DNA of 64,000 nucleotides from Gari tellinella (GCA_922989275.2 OV277866.1:49405246-49469245); one strand, 5' to 3'. Shown: positions 30,076 to 39,439, counted from the first letter of the stretch. Notes: generated from the letters alone by a model not told the origin. Numbers and translations: made by a program.

Positions 30076-30525
30076 ACAACGGCTTAATTAAGTCTAGCAA
30101 TCGCGACATTACAGGCATTTTTAAACAATTTCTATCATCTCTAGACTTCGTTAATTTTAGCGTCTGGACAGGATGAAAAACTGTTTCAGAAACTCGTAAC
30201 AATAGTTTTACGTTTTTCTTCAGTTGACGCCCAGCCTTGAGAATGTAATTAATATAGCAGATTAGCAGGGGATAATAATAAGGCAATGACAGATTTGAGA
30301 TATAGACGGTTATAATGTTCTATATATCTTTAAAAAAAATAGTCAGACATAGAATACACTTACTTTGAAACAGGAATTGGCCTTTGGGAATGTCAGGATT
30401 GGTGTCAAAAAGAGTTGTGCGACATACACTTATTCGGAACTTGGTATTTTTATATATAAATGTTGCGTTAATACATTAAAACACATGCATTGGAACTCTT
30501 CAGTTGGTTGATTTCTTGTAGTCAT
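30076..30525. other. No recognisable feature
   Basis: About 450 bp. GTCTGGACAGGATGAAAAACTG near 30,162 (split alpha-like words) is too weak to call. Confidence 0.35.
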
Positions 30526-30528
30526 TTA

Positions 30529-30558
30529 TAATGGAAAGAACAGCGTCTTTTCCACTGT
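30529..30558 (+). mobile_element. Solo A right TIR
   Basis: ATGGAAAGAACAGCGTC and TTTTCCACTG: about 30 bp of the right end only. Confidence 0.5.
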
Positions 30559-30582
30559 GACTTTAATTGAACTGCTGTGCCG

Positions 30583-30851
30583 TTCACCTTTTAATGATCG
30601 AATTAATCGTGAGGTTTTTACCCCCCACCAACCCCCCCCCCCCCCCCCCCTTCACCGCTATATTGTCGTCCGCTTCAATATTGTTTTCTGCAATATCGCT
30701 TCAAAGTTACATTTAAGGTTATATAACTGACGTAATTTCAAAATAAGTGGCAAACAGTTTAGATCCTGATCAGATGCTGATGTACGCGGCGTCTGATCAG
30801 GATCAAAACTGTTTGCAAATGCGATTTATGACGGCATTCAGAGTGAACGGG
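30583..30851. mobile_element. Family B MITE with poly-C expansion
   Basis: Left end TTAATGATCGAATTAATCG, right end GAGTGAACGGG then TTAA (30,852-30,855). The CCCC of the usual TTTTTACCCCTTCACCG has become a C tract (30,632-30,650). Hairpin left arm decayed (GATGCTGATGTACGCGGCG). Confidence 0.85.
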
Positions 30852-30921
30852 TTAAACCCAAACAAATAAAGAAACAAACAAACAAAATGAATATTGCACG
30901 ATCTATAAACATTTACAATTA

Positions 30922-31124
30922 CAGTAAAACCTCGCTATTACGACCACTAAAACGAAGGCTAATTGATTGTATAATAGACAGGTGACAGCTTAAAGCAAGG
31001 TGACAGTGAATCAGAAAGCTCCTAAAGGAGCTTTCTGTTTCACTGTCACCTTGCTTTAAGCGTCACCTACCGTAAACATCCTAATATTAACATAATTTAG
31101 TGGTCATACTAGAGAGGTTTTACT
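30922..31124. mobile_element. Family H MITE, reference copy
   Basis: TA at 30,920-30,921 and 31,125-31,126. TIR CAGTAAAACCTCGCTATTAC. Hairpin AAAGCAAGGTGACAGTGA / TCACTGTCACCTTGCTTT with tip AGCTCCTAAAGGAGCT. Confidence 0.93.
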
Positions 31125-31337
31125 GTATATTCAATTATTCTTAAGAAACAGGCACGACAGGTTAATAAGAGCGATACTTAAACACGCGCTATTGGCACAA
31201 TTCAATCGATCTAATTAGCCAATTAACTCCTATATGTACCATATTCCAAAATTGCTTATTTCATTACATGTTTCTGCAACAACTGGAACTATTTACAATG
31301 TACATATCATATGAACAGAGAACATCGATCCGTGTGT

Positions 31338-31435
31338 AGAGTATTGAGCACACAGTTAAGATCCAGATAAAATTCCAGATCACACACTGAGTGAAATGTG
31401 ATCTGATCTGGATTTAAACTGTTTAAAAATGCGTA
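31338..31435. repeat. Alpha-hairpin variant (K-like)
   Basis: CACAGTTAAGATCCAGATAA, CCAGATCACACACTG and AATGTGATCTGATCTGGATT, then AAACTGTTTAAAAATGCG. Stem partly duplicated. No ends found. Confidence 0.5.
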
Positions 31436-31586
31436 TGTTCTTGAGCTTCGTTTTGGTAAAGGTTAAGTTAACAGCCCGGTGGAGGTATTTGACACAAAAC
31501 CAATAGTTTTACAGTTACCAGGGACACACTTCTAATTGAATTTTATAAACAGACGCCACAATTAACTTTAATCAATTTACTCACTA

Positions 31587-31835
31587 CAGGAGAGAAGGCA
31601 TTATTCTTTCTCAATAAGCCCGTTTGTAGTTTAAAAAGTTATTTCCATTGCAAACGGTTCGGAGCCTGGTCAGACGCATAGGTAAAATTACATCTGATCA
31701 GGCGCCACACTGTTTGCATTTCAGATTTTAACAAATTGTCAGAATTTTAAAAAAGTTATCATGTTATAAATTCAATTGTACTGCCTTTGATTTACATTGT
31801 TTTTAGATCGGAAAGAATGATGACTCGTCTTTTAT
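31587..31835 (+). mobile_element. Family A copy, decayed
   Basis: CAGGAGAGAAGGCATTATTC after TA (31,585-31,586). Hairpin CGGAGCCTGGTCAGACGC / CATCTGATCAGGCGCC. Right TIR degenerate (GATGACTCGTCTTTTATAC). Confidence 0.75.
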
Positions 31836-31962
31836 ACATATATTCAGAGGAAAAATAGTCGAATGTACATGTGGTATAGGGCTAGAGGAAAATAATTATC
31901 CAATTTGTGGTAATCATATGAAAAGCATTGAAAATAGAATGCCGATGTGCAACAGTCATTAA

Positions 31963-32181
31963 CTTTGTCAAGATCATGTACATCATGAGATGTTTACCCC
32001 ATCATCGCCACATTGTCGTCTGCCTCAATATTGTTATCTGCAATATTCCAAAGTTAGATTCAAGGCAGTATAACTGACATAATTGCAAAACAAATGGCAA
32101 TAGACGCCGCGTTACGCAGCGTCTGATCATGATCAAAACTGTTTGCATATGCGCTTTATAAAATCTTTGCGAGTGAAAGGG
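31963..32181. mobile_element. Family B MITE
   Basis: TTAA at 31,959-31,962 and 32,182-32,185. Contains GTTTACCCCATCATCGCC and GTCGTCTGCCTC. The hairpin left base is missing: AATGGCAATAGACGCCG. Confidence 0.85.
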
Positions 32182-32322
32182 TTAACAGTAAAATTCACGA
32201 CCAGAAGTGTGGTTTTAAGCGTGAGAAACGGAGCAGACCATTTTCAAATCAGAGTCTCCACTGCTTGCATGGAGCAGTGTTTCTAAATGTCAGGCCTGTA
32301 TAGTACCGTGTGCAGATATAGA

Positions 32323-32880
32323 GCATAATTGTTTTTTTCAGTATAAGATAGAAATGTAATCCATTGAGTGAACATCAGGCGTTATATTTTCACGAGTGGC
32401 GAAGCCACGAGTGAAAATATAACAGTCTGATGTTCACGAAATGGATTAAATTCGATCTTATACTGAACAAATACAATTATTCTATTTATTTATGCTTTGA
32501 AGCCACTTTTTAAGCGAAATTGTTCGACAATTGTGAAAGCGAAAGTACATGATTTACCCCGTGTTGAGCCCCAAGTTTACATCGAACACGTTAACGAAAC
32601 AGTTTCCCGTACAATGACGTCACTGATTATTGATTTGACGTCATCTGAATTACCTCGTTACTCCCGATTTTGGATTCGTGTTCTTCCGTTGAGTGATTCG
32701 CGGCCAATCGGACTGCCGGAATTTAACGATAAGACACGATTGACTACGATTTTTGGGGAGCCCTATGGGAAAATTCATAATAAAAGAGCGCGTGGCGATA
32801 ATCCCACTGCTTAGAGCAGTGCAATTATCAAGTGATAATCCACTGCTATGTCGTGGTAATCCACCGAAAAGCATAAATAA
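32323..32880 (+). mobile_element. Family L element, copy 1
   Basis: Starts ATAATTGTTTTTTTCAGTAT and ends AAGCATAAATAAAA. A ~125-nt hairpin (32,340-32,466) has arms TTCAGTATAAGATAG...GTGAACATCAG around TTTTCACGAGTGGCGAAGCC. The body contains two TGACGTCA octamers (32,615-32,622; 32,636-32,643). The 105-aa frame at 32,497-32,814 is broken by a 1-nt difference in copy 2 (42,350-42,891, inverted). Class unknown. Confidence 0.8.
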
Positions 32881-32983
32881 AATGTTATATTTTCATCTTC
32901 ATTTTCGCAATGAGCAATTTGTTTTGCATAAGGTTTTTTTTTAATGTTCGATGCTTAGTATTTCTACTGACGAAACATTGATA

Positions 32984-33230
32984 CAGTGGAGAAAACGTTA
33001 TTCTTTCGCGTTTAAACGCAAACGAAACGCAAACGCAAAACACTAAAACGTAGAAAATGTCAATTTTAAGATATTTCTTACAATTCATTTTCATCTGAGT
33101 GGAAAACAGTCTGGAGCCTGATCAGACGCCGGGTTTGCCGGCGTCTGATCTGGCTCCAAACTGTTTGCAGTGGAAATAAACGTTTTGGCGTAAACGCGTT
33201 TATTGGGAAAGAATAACACATTCTCCACTG
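32984..33230 (-). mobile_element. Family A MITE
   Basis: TA at 32,982-32,983 and 33,231-33,232. Left TIR GAAAACGTTATTC but right TIR ACACATTC, so the two TIRs differ. Hairpin tip GGGTTTGCC. Confidence 0.93.
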
Positions 33231-33250
33231 TACGAGTATCAAACAGGTTG

Positions 33251-33420
33251 CAGTGAAACATCTCTATTACGAACACTAAAACGAAGGCTTATTGATGATA
33301 TAAAACACAGGTGACAGCTAAAAGCAAGCTTTCTGTTTTATTGTCACCTTGCTTTAAGCAGTCACCTGTCGTAAACACTTAATAACTAATATAATTTTGT
33401 GGTCGTAATAGAGAGTTTTA
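33251..33420. mobile_element. Family H copy, hairpin tip deleted
   Basis: CAGTGAAACATCTCTATTAC to GTAATAGAGAGTTTTA. The left arm jumps from GCTAAAAGCAAG to CTTTCTGTTTTATTGTC. Confidence 0.8.
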
Positions 33421-33423
33421 ACA

Positions 33424-33618
33424 CAGTAAAGCCTACATGTATATCTTTTTCGACCATTAAAACAAAGGCGAATTGAATGTTTGAAAGACAGGTAACCGCT
33501 CAAAGCAATGTGACCGTAAAACAGAAAGCTCATTGACGTTCATCTTGCTTTAAGCAGTCACATATCGTAAACACCTAATAACTAAACAAGTTTTAGGTCG
33601 TAATAGGGAGCTTTTATT
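33424..33618. mobile_element. Family H copy in tandem with the previous
   Basis: CAGTAAAGCCTACATGTATA to GTAATAGGGAGCTTTTA, starting within a few bases of the preceding H. Hairpin CTCAAAGCAATGTGACCG ... TCATCTTGCTTTAAGCAG. Confidence 0.75.
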
Positions 33619-33836
33619 TCTATATTCTAATCAGAGTACGGCATTACAGAAGCTACACGCTGTACCAATTTATTTTCGATTATTCAGGATCAGAACAGAA
33701 TGGGATTATGTTCGCATATTCAACCGTGGGTGGGGTTAATATCCGTCAGCGGGGTGATTATGGTTGTTATCGACGTTGCTATTTTTAGAATAATTCCCCA
33801 CCGTTAGAATCATCATTACAGGTTAATCCATTTACT

Positions 33837-34023
33837 GCAAATACCGAATACAATAACACTTGCAAACAGTAAAGATCCCGACGCCGATCATTTGGCATTT
33901 GATCAGGATCTAAATTGTTTGACAAATTTGCCTACTTTTGCAAGACAAATGCCAATAGTCTAGAATTGATCAAATAAGTAAGACGACAACATTGAAACGG
34001 GTGATATTTGGGTAGTGTAAAGG
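33837..34023. mobile_element. Family B' MITE, decayed
   Basis: TTAA at 33,833-33,836 and 34,024-34,027; ends TCCATTTACTGCAAATACC and GGTAGTGTAAAGG. Hairpin nearly lost (CAGTAAAGATCCCGACGCCG). Confidence 0.65.
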
Positions 34024-34135
34024 TTAATGATATAAACTATAGGTTAGCAAGACAAGACAATTAACTCGGAATCATTTCTGTAACAGTTTATTAATGATTA
34101 GTTGGTTCATATGTAAATAGACTTATTGTGGTATA

Positions 34136-34345
34136 CAGTGGATAAGACGTTATTTTCCCCATAAACGTGTTTATGATATACCTATTATTTCAATTGAAAG
34201 CAGTGTGGAGCCAGTTGGCGGATTAGGCGCCAAACAGTTCGCCACTCAGATTTGAATAAACTATCAATATGTTGTGGGTTTATTGAATTGCATTAGCGTT
34301 TACATGTAGCTGCATTTGAACGATAACGATTAACGAACAACTTAA
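34136..34345 (+). mobile_element. Family A copy, decayed
   Basis: CAGTGGATAAGACGTTATTT after TA (34,134-34,135). Hairpin reduced to GGAGCCAGTTGGCGGATTAG. Right end not clear. Confidence 0.7.
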
Positions 34346-34496
34346 TCTGTTTTCGCCAAAGTGACGCTATTTTAGCGATCAACTATATGGTCATGTTGAT
34401 CGATTTGTACATTGAACAAATGTTAAAAGCTATGTTTAAAAACATTTAACGTTAAATTCTTCTTATATACTACTAAAATAGATATTTCAATGTGTA

Positions 34497-34742
34497 CAGT
34501 GGAGAATCTGTTATTCTTTCCCGTTTAAACGCAAACGTACGCAAACGCAAAGCGCTAAAACGTAGAAAAGAACAACTTTTGGACAATTCTGATAATTCAT
34601 GTTTATCTTGGTGGCAAACAGTTTGGAGCCTGATCAGATGCCGGGTTACCCGGCGTCTGATCTGGCTCTAAACTGTTTGCATTGCAAATAATAGTTTTAG
34701 CGTAAACGCGATTATTGGGAAAAAATAACAGATTCTCCACTG
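34497..34742 (-). mobile_element. Family A MITE, young type
   Basis: TA at 34,495-34,496 and 34,743-34,744. Full length. Hairpin left stem GATCAGATGCCGGG has an unpaired C-to-T. Confidence 0.95.
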
Positions 34743-34807
34743 TACATGTATTATTGGTTAAATGTTTGTTGTTGTACTAGTTTGATATCTATATACATGT
34801 ATGTACT

Positions 34808-35044
34808 ACATGTGGGAAAGGTTAATTCTTTCCCAAAACACGCGTTCGTGCTAAAACTATCTTTTCAATTGGAAACAGTTGGGATCCAGATCAGGTACTG
34901 ACGTCTGACCAGGCTCCAACATTTGCAACTTTGATCTAAATATTGTAAATTCTTTCAAAATATGTAATTTTCTACATTTGACTCTATTTCGTTTTCGTTT
35001 TGTTTTAGTTTATATGGGATAGGAAAGAAGAACGTATTACATTG
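34808..35044 (+). mobile_element. Family A copy, decayed
   Basis: GTGGGAAAGGTTAATTC, ACACGCGTTCGTGCTAAAAC and AAGAAGAACGTATTACATTG then TA. Hairpin TGGGATCCAGATCAGGTAC with deleted tip. Confidence 0.7.
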
Positions 35045-35095
35045 TATCCCCTGTGAACATGTGGAAGTTTTGATTGTTTACATGTACATATTGTA

Positions 35096-35342
35096 CAGTG
35101 GAGAAAACGTTATTCTTTACCAATAAACGTGTTTACGCTGAAACGTTTACTACTATTGCAAACTGTTTAGAGCCAGATCAGACGCCGGGTAACCCGGCGA
35201 CTGATCAGGCTCTAAACTGTTTGCCACTCAGATTAAAGTGAATTGTCAGGAATTGTCAAACAGTGGCAATTTTCTACATTGTAATGCCTTGCATTTGCGT
35301 TTCGTTTGCGTTTAAACGGAAAGAATAACGTTTTCTCCACTG
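35096..35342 (+). mobile_element. Family A MITE, older
   Basis: TA at 35,094-35,095; right side CACTG then CA. TIRs GAGAAAACGTTATTC and GAATAACGTTTTC match each other. The hairpin base TTTAGAGCC / GGCTCTAAA is a paired change from TTTGGAGCC. Confidence 0.92.
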
Positions 35343-35579
35343 CATTGGTGTACTTCTATGATATGTAAGCATGTTTTATAGTTGGACATGGGCACATGGT
35401 GATTTATTGGCCTCAGTAATGCCCGACACGCCTTTGGTATGAGTGAGGTATTCAAATGATCAAAACATGCCCCAACATCAGAGACCCGGGGTATAAGTAC
35501 ACCTCACCATACCATAACGTTATTTATTTACCTAGTCAAACCGGCATATCTGCTGGAGGTAAAAACGGGTACATAGCTA

Positions 35580-35813
35580 CAGTGGAGAAGACGTTGATCT
35601 TTCCCAATAATTATGTGTTATACTAATACAATTATTTCCATTGCAAACAGATTGGAACCAGATCAGACGCCGGTTAAACCGGCGTCTGATCAGGCTCCAA
35701 ACTGTTAGCAACTCATATAAGTAAATCGCAAAATCAAAAGAAAATTGTTATTCCTCATTTATATTGAATCTCATGCTACATTGTAACGGGAAAGAATAAC
35801 GTGTTTGCCATTG
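35580..35813 (+). mobile_element. Family A copy, older
   Basis: TA at 35,578-35,579 and 35,814-35,815; ends CAGTGGAGAAGACG and GTTTGCCATTG. Hairpin tip GCCGGTTAAACCGGC is a paired change. Confidence 0.88.
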
Positions 35814-35815
35814 TA

Positions 35816-36165
35816 TTCCCTTTTACCAAACTCCGACATGTATTAACTAGGTCTGTGTTGATTAAGTAATATGGACTATTTAACTTTTGGAATATGACCA
35901 GTTAAAATTGATGTTATAATAATAGTTCCAAAAGTATAAAAATGAAGATGGTTAGCAAAAGAGTATTGATAAGCAGTATAATGGCGGTTAAGGGGTTAAA
36001 GGTCAATTTGAAGTTAGAGCCAATTACCCAACAAAGTGATCTAAGGTTCTTTTTACTTAGAAGTAAAGTAATTATTAGTAACAGATAACCTTTAGCACAC
36101 AAGGAATAAATAACGTTAGCAAAGTTTATGATCTGCAACAATTCTTATAGCAGTTTTAACCCAGC
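35816..36165. other. No recognisable feature
   Basis: 350 bp; a leucine/isoleucine-rich minus frame (35,914-36,141) reflects AT-rich composition and is not called. Confidence 0.4.
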
Positions 36166-36169
36166 TTAA

Positions 36170-36410
36170 CCCTTTCATGATCAAATTATTCAGAAGATTT
36201 GTACCCCTCACCGCTTTTTTTTATCATCTGCTTCAGTATTGTTGTCTGCAAAACACGTTTTAAAGCTAGATGTTAGGTTCTGTGACTTATTAAGTATTGA
36301 TAAGAGTGTCAACCAGATTTTGTCCTGATCAGACGCCGCGTTACGCGGCGTCTGATCAGGACCTAAACTGTTTGCAAACGCGCTTTATGGCGTCATTGAG
36401 AGTGAAAAGG
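36170..36410. mobile_element. Family B MITE, well preserved
   Basis: TTAA at 36,166-36,169, right flank TGAA (36,411-36,414). Ends CCCTTTCATGATCAAATT and GAGAGTGAAAAGG. Hairpin 36,320-36,370: GATCAGACGCCGCGTTACGC with full pairing at the tip. Confidence 0.92.
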
Positions 36411-36461
36411 TGAAACTTCGCTCCTCAGCAAAGTGAACAGTAATACATGTACATTTGGCAC

Positions 36462-36668
36462 TAAACCTTTCTCATGCTAAATTGACGTCTGCTTCAAATA
36501 TAGCGTCTCCAAATATGATCAATTTTAATCTTAACGGTTTTTTTTATCTAAAACAAATTGAATACGAGTGACAAACAGTTTGGATCCAGACCAGACACTG
36601 CGTTACGCAGTGTCTGGTCTGGAGCCAAACTGTTTGCAAATATAAGCAAATTCAAGGGCAAAGCAAGA
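36462..36668 (+). mobile_element. Family K element with paired hairpin changes
   Basis: TAAACCTTTCTCATGCTAAA, GACGTCTGCTTC and AACAAATTGAATACGAGTG. Hairpin arms (36,571-36,602; 36,606-36,637) read CCAGACCAGACACTGCG and CGCAGTGTCTGGTCTGG: three matched differences from consensus. The right end is blurred. Confidence 0.8.
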
Positions 36669-36710
36669 AACACGATTTCACAGAAAGCTTCTTTCTAAGA
36701 TATCGGGTAC

Positions 36711-36892
36711 CTCCAAACTGTTTGCCACTCATATAAAAATTCATGCGAAATTGTAAACATGATCAGGACACTGTCATATTCAATTTTAAGCCTGATTCTA
36801 TGACGGGTTACCCAGATTGAAACTGTTTGTAGTTGTCATAAGGTTTTAGCATAAATGCGTTTATTTGGGGAAAATAACGTCTTCTCAACTGT
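36711..36892. mobile_element. Two A half-copies in opposite orientation
   Basis: CTCCAAACTGTTTGCCACTC with ATAAAAATTCATGCG (plus right half) joins AATTTTAAGCCTGATTC, GGTTACCCAGATTG, AGCATAAATGCGTTTATTTG and CTTCTCAACTG (minus). Each half is truncated at the other. Confidence 0.6.
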
Positions 36893-36899
36893 GATACAG

Positions 36900-37060
36900 A
36901 GTAAGTAAGTAAGTAAATATTTTATTATTGTGACATGTGCATAGTACAAAATGTTTTTAACAAAATATTGTTGAAATACAAACAATTTGCATCCGGCCCA
37001 GTGGGCCTATAAGTCACCATCAATTTAAACATAAATGTCTTGCACATTTTTATATACAGA
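36900..37060 (-). mobile_element. LINE-like 3' end with (TTAC)n tail
   Basis: Read on the minus strand, ATAGGCCCACTGGGCCGGAT is followed by CAATAATAAAATATTTAC and TTACTTACTTAC at 36,901-36,915. A polyadenylation-like AATAAA next to a short tandem tail is typical of a 5'-truncated non-LTR retrotransposon. No reverse-transcriptase coding is present. Clade not assignable. Confidence 0.55.
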
Positions 37061-37099
37061 GTATTTATGAAATGTATAGCTTTACGTACTATCTATAAA

Positions 37100-37155
37100 C
37101 AACGAATCAGATATAGTTTAAACGGTGTCTAATCTGGACCCAAACTATTGGCAAA
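37100..37155. repeat. Alpha-hairpin fragment
   Basis: AATCAGATATAGTTTAAACG, GGTGTCTAATCTGGACCC and AAACTATTGGCAAATAT keep the right arm only. Confidence 0.35.
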
Positions 37156-37339
37156 TATATGTGTGATCCGAATGGACAGGGAATATGTTATATGCATGGA
37201 TTGGGCAACTGTCATCCCAATTAGATAGATAGTGGGCAGCTGACAAGATAATGGCTATCCGATCACACCCTACTCTTGCATAGGAAAGATTCCGATATCG
37301 GGTCAATCTTGCCTGTTGAATAACAGAAACAGCACGTAT

Positions 37340-37514
37340 AGTGAAACGTTACTTTAGTTAGTCAATATGAATATCTCCATCCATCTAATCCTGTCTTTTG
37401 ATATCTCTTTTGAATCGTCTTGAAAAGACGATTCAAGAGAGATGTCACAAGACAGAATTAGATAGAGAAATCAGAAATTAAATGTATTTGAAAGTTTTGA
37501 CTCGAAACGGGCCC
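37340..37514. mobile_element. Family J copy 3
   Basis: GTGAAACGTTAC at the left and GTTTTGACTCGAAACGGGCC at the right. Inner palindrome CATCTAATCCTGTCTTTTG / CACAAGACAGAATTAGAT with tip GAATCGTCTTGAAAAGACG. Confidence 0.72.
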
Positions 37515-37624
37515 CAGGGTCATAACTGATGACGTTAGGATGACGCATCTGAAAAAGCTTGTGTGGGACGCTAAACTTTAAAAGAAACACAAACAACGTT
37601 ACTTTCGAAGCTTTGGCTTCAATA

Positions 37625-37805
37625 CACGGAGAAAACGTTATGCTTTGCCGATAAACACGTTTGTTCCAACGCTTACATTGTATGTCTAGTGCAAGCAATT
37701 TGAAGCAAGGTCAAACAATCATAGTTTTCAACGTTTCATTGCACGTGTTCGCGTTTTGGTTTGTGTTTAACAGGACAGAGAGAGACAAACATAACTTACA
37801 TTACA
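37625..37805 (+). mobile_element. Family A copy without hairpin
   Basis: CACGGAGAAAACGTTATGC after TA (37,623-37,624); AATTTGAAGCAAGGTCAAAC jumps to TCATAGTTTTCAACG and GTTCGCGTTTTGGTTTG. Right TIR lost. Confidence 0.55.
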
Positions 37806-38109
37806 ACCATTCAGAGGAACGAATACTTAACTGAACAATGTATGCTGTTTTACAGCTCCCGATAAAAGAGATTGAACAGAGTTTTCTCTTTTCTCTTCTT
37901 TATAACTACAAACAAAATGTTTTGAGTAATAATTAAAATCGTATGTACAGGTAGTTCAAAAGTCACAGCGGGAGAAATTGGCGATTCCCCATCTAAATAA
38001 ACAATTATAACAAAATATTTCAACAAGCGCAAATAAGTTTAGTAAAAATATACAAGTCTATCCAAACAACCTTGCAATTCAATCAAAGTTTAGATCAATC
38101 AGACCTTAC

Positions 38110-38281
38110 CTTTACAGAAACACAGAATAACCCAATCCACTAGAAAACAACATCTATATTTCACCCGGATCTTGTCTAGAAACGACATTTCCTCATAACT
38201 ATGTTTTTCAACAGCCATCGGCTCATCAAACATTGATGTCTTGTCAGTGATTCCCACAGACAAAGGCAAGAAATTAGACAT
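38110..38281 (-). CDS. Putative first coding exon, paralogue 1 (partial)
   Basis: A 172-nt exon from an ATG (38,281-38,279) to a GT donor: the exon ends in ..TGT AAA G and is followed by GTAAGG (38,109 downward), so it breaks after the first base of a codon (phase 1). It encodes 57 residues starting MSNFLPLSVGITDK and containing YEEMSFLDKIRVKY, then a hydrophobic stretch CCFLVDWVILCFC that could begin a membrane segment. The strongest support is the second copy at 55,462-55,633: same strand, same 172-nt length, same phase, and conserved protein (TSM-DE, YEEMSFL, KY-C, DW-IL-FC) although the DNA has diverged and flanks do not align. That pattern fits purifying selection. I do not recognise the family. 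An upstream in-frame extension exists but has no ATG, so this ATG is preferred. Downstream exons should lie at lower coordinates; none was identified with confidence. Confidence 0.6.
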
Positions 38282-38375
38282 ACTTATTCGTGTTATCACG
38301 TGTCAGTGACCGATTCAAATGGCTACCATTACAACTTTACCCGTGCATCACGAGCATGAACATAAAACGCTTTAA

Positions 38376-38586
38376 TCCTGATCATGCTGAATTATCGTCT
38401 GCTACAAGTATATCATCTGTTGAAAAAAAGTAATAATCAGTTTTTTATGATTTTTTAAACTTCAGAAAAGTTGAATATAAATTGAAACTAGTTTGGAATC
38501 AGATTAGATACCGCGTCACGCGGTATCTGATCTGGATCCAAACTGTTTGCAAATGGCTTCCGTGTCGCGCTTAGCATGATAAAAGT
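38376..38586 (+). mobile_element. Family K MITE
   Basis: TTAA at 38,372-38,375; TCCTGATCATGCTGAATTAT start, TTAGCATGATAAAAG end. Hairpin AGATTAGATACCGCG / CGCGGTATCTGATCT with two matched changes in the stem. Confidence 0.82.
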
Positions 38587-38754
38587 TTAGAGCAAAACAT
38601 TTCTTTCCTGAAAAATCCACTCTTTGATCCTGTGAATAAGTTCCTTAGTTTATTCCCTTTTGGTAAAGAACATAGTTTCACTGGCCTTTTGGGGGGAAAT
38701 TAGTGTACACCAACCTATTGTTGAATATAGGCGATTTTAGGTTAATATATTTCA

Positions 38755-38832
38755 ACAATTTGGATCCAAATATAACACCGGGTAACTCGACGTCTCATCT
38801 GGATTCAAATTGATTGAGACTCAGATAATTAT
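38755..38832. repeat. Alpha-hairpin relic
   Basis: CAACAATTTGGATCCAAATA, ACACCGGGTAACTCGACGTC and TCATCTGGATTCAAATTG. No ends. Confidence 0.45.
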
Positions 38833-39111
38833 CTAAAATAAATAGTGCATAAATATTGTAGCCTTGGACAAAATTTGTAGACGAAACACTTCCTAGCGTT
38901 TTAAAGATTAAGGATTTATCCAGATTAGTCTGACCTTTTCTACGAACACTTCACACCACGAATACTAACACCAGTTTCTCACCAGGTAGGTCCCAGTATG
39001 TTGGCACACACCATTAGCACAGGTGGTTTGATCCGCGTGACGCCGGTACACTAGCAGAACGTCGTTTTTCTTTTGTTCGAACTCTTGCACGCTTAAGGCG
39101 AACGTTAGATA

Positions 39112-39170
39112 CAGTGGCAAATGCATTATTCCTTCTTGTTTCAAGGCAACCGAAACACAAATAACCTCTT
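39112..39170 (-). mobile_element. Family A end fragment
   Basis: CAGTGGCAAATGCATTATTC after TA (39,110-39,111), then CAACCGAAACACAAATAACC. Truncated before the hairpin. Confidence 0.5.
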
Positions 39171-39194
39171 GTACGTTCTAACCATTCATTTTAA

Positions 39195-39439
39195 CCCTTT
39201 CCCTCATGGAAGCGCCTTTTAGCGCATTTTGATATATTGCTTCACTGAAGAAAATAGTTCCAATGTTTACAGTCTTCAACGTGTACCAAAAGAAAAATGT
39301 TTTAAATCCTAGCTGATGGTAGCTTAAAGAAGGTTTAAAGTAAAACAGAATGCGCCTTAATGCGTATTCTGCTCTACTTTCAATCTGCTTTAAGTGTGTA
39401 CCTGTCTTCAAATTAAGAACCATGCTAGAGGGTAAAGGG
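39195..39439 (-). mobile_element. Family F MITE
   Basis: TTAA at 39,191-39,194, right flank TCAA (39,440-39,443). Left end CCCTTTCCCTCATGG, right end CTAGAGGGTAAAGGG. Beta hairpin AGCTTAAAGAAGGTTTAAAG ... TTTCAATCTGCTTTAAG, tip AATGCGCCTTAATGCGTATT. Confidence 0.88.

Noticed and set aside
32497..32814. 105-aa open frame in the L repeat
   Set aside because: The second L copy has a one-base length difference in the middle and stops in frame, so the frame is not maintained.
33080..33180. miRNA precursor in the alpha hairpins
   Set aside because: Stems are nearly perfect, dispersed and TIR-bounded; without small-RNA data they are better explained as MITE cores.
37930..38012. Possible second exon downstream of the 38,110-38,281 exon
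   Set aside because: A TTTATTTAG acceptor followed by an open phase-1 stretch exists, but no matching sequence was found below 55,462 and the splice signals are weak.
38990..39060. tRNA-like GC-richer segment
   Set aside because: No cloverleaf arms or A/B box pair could be found.
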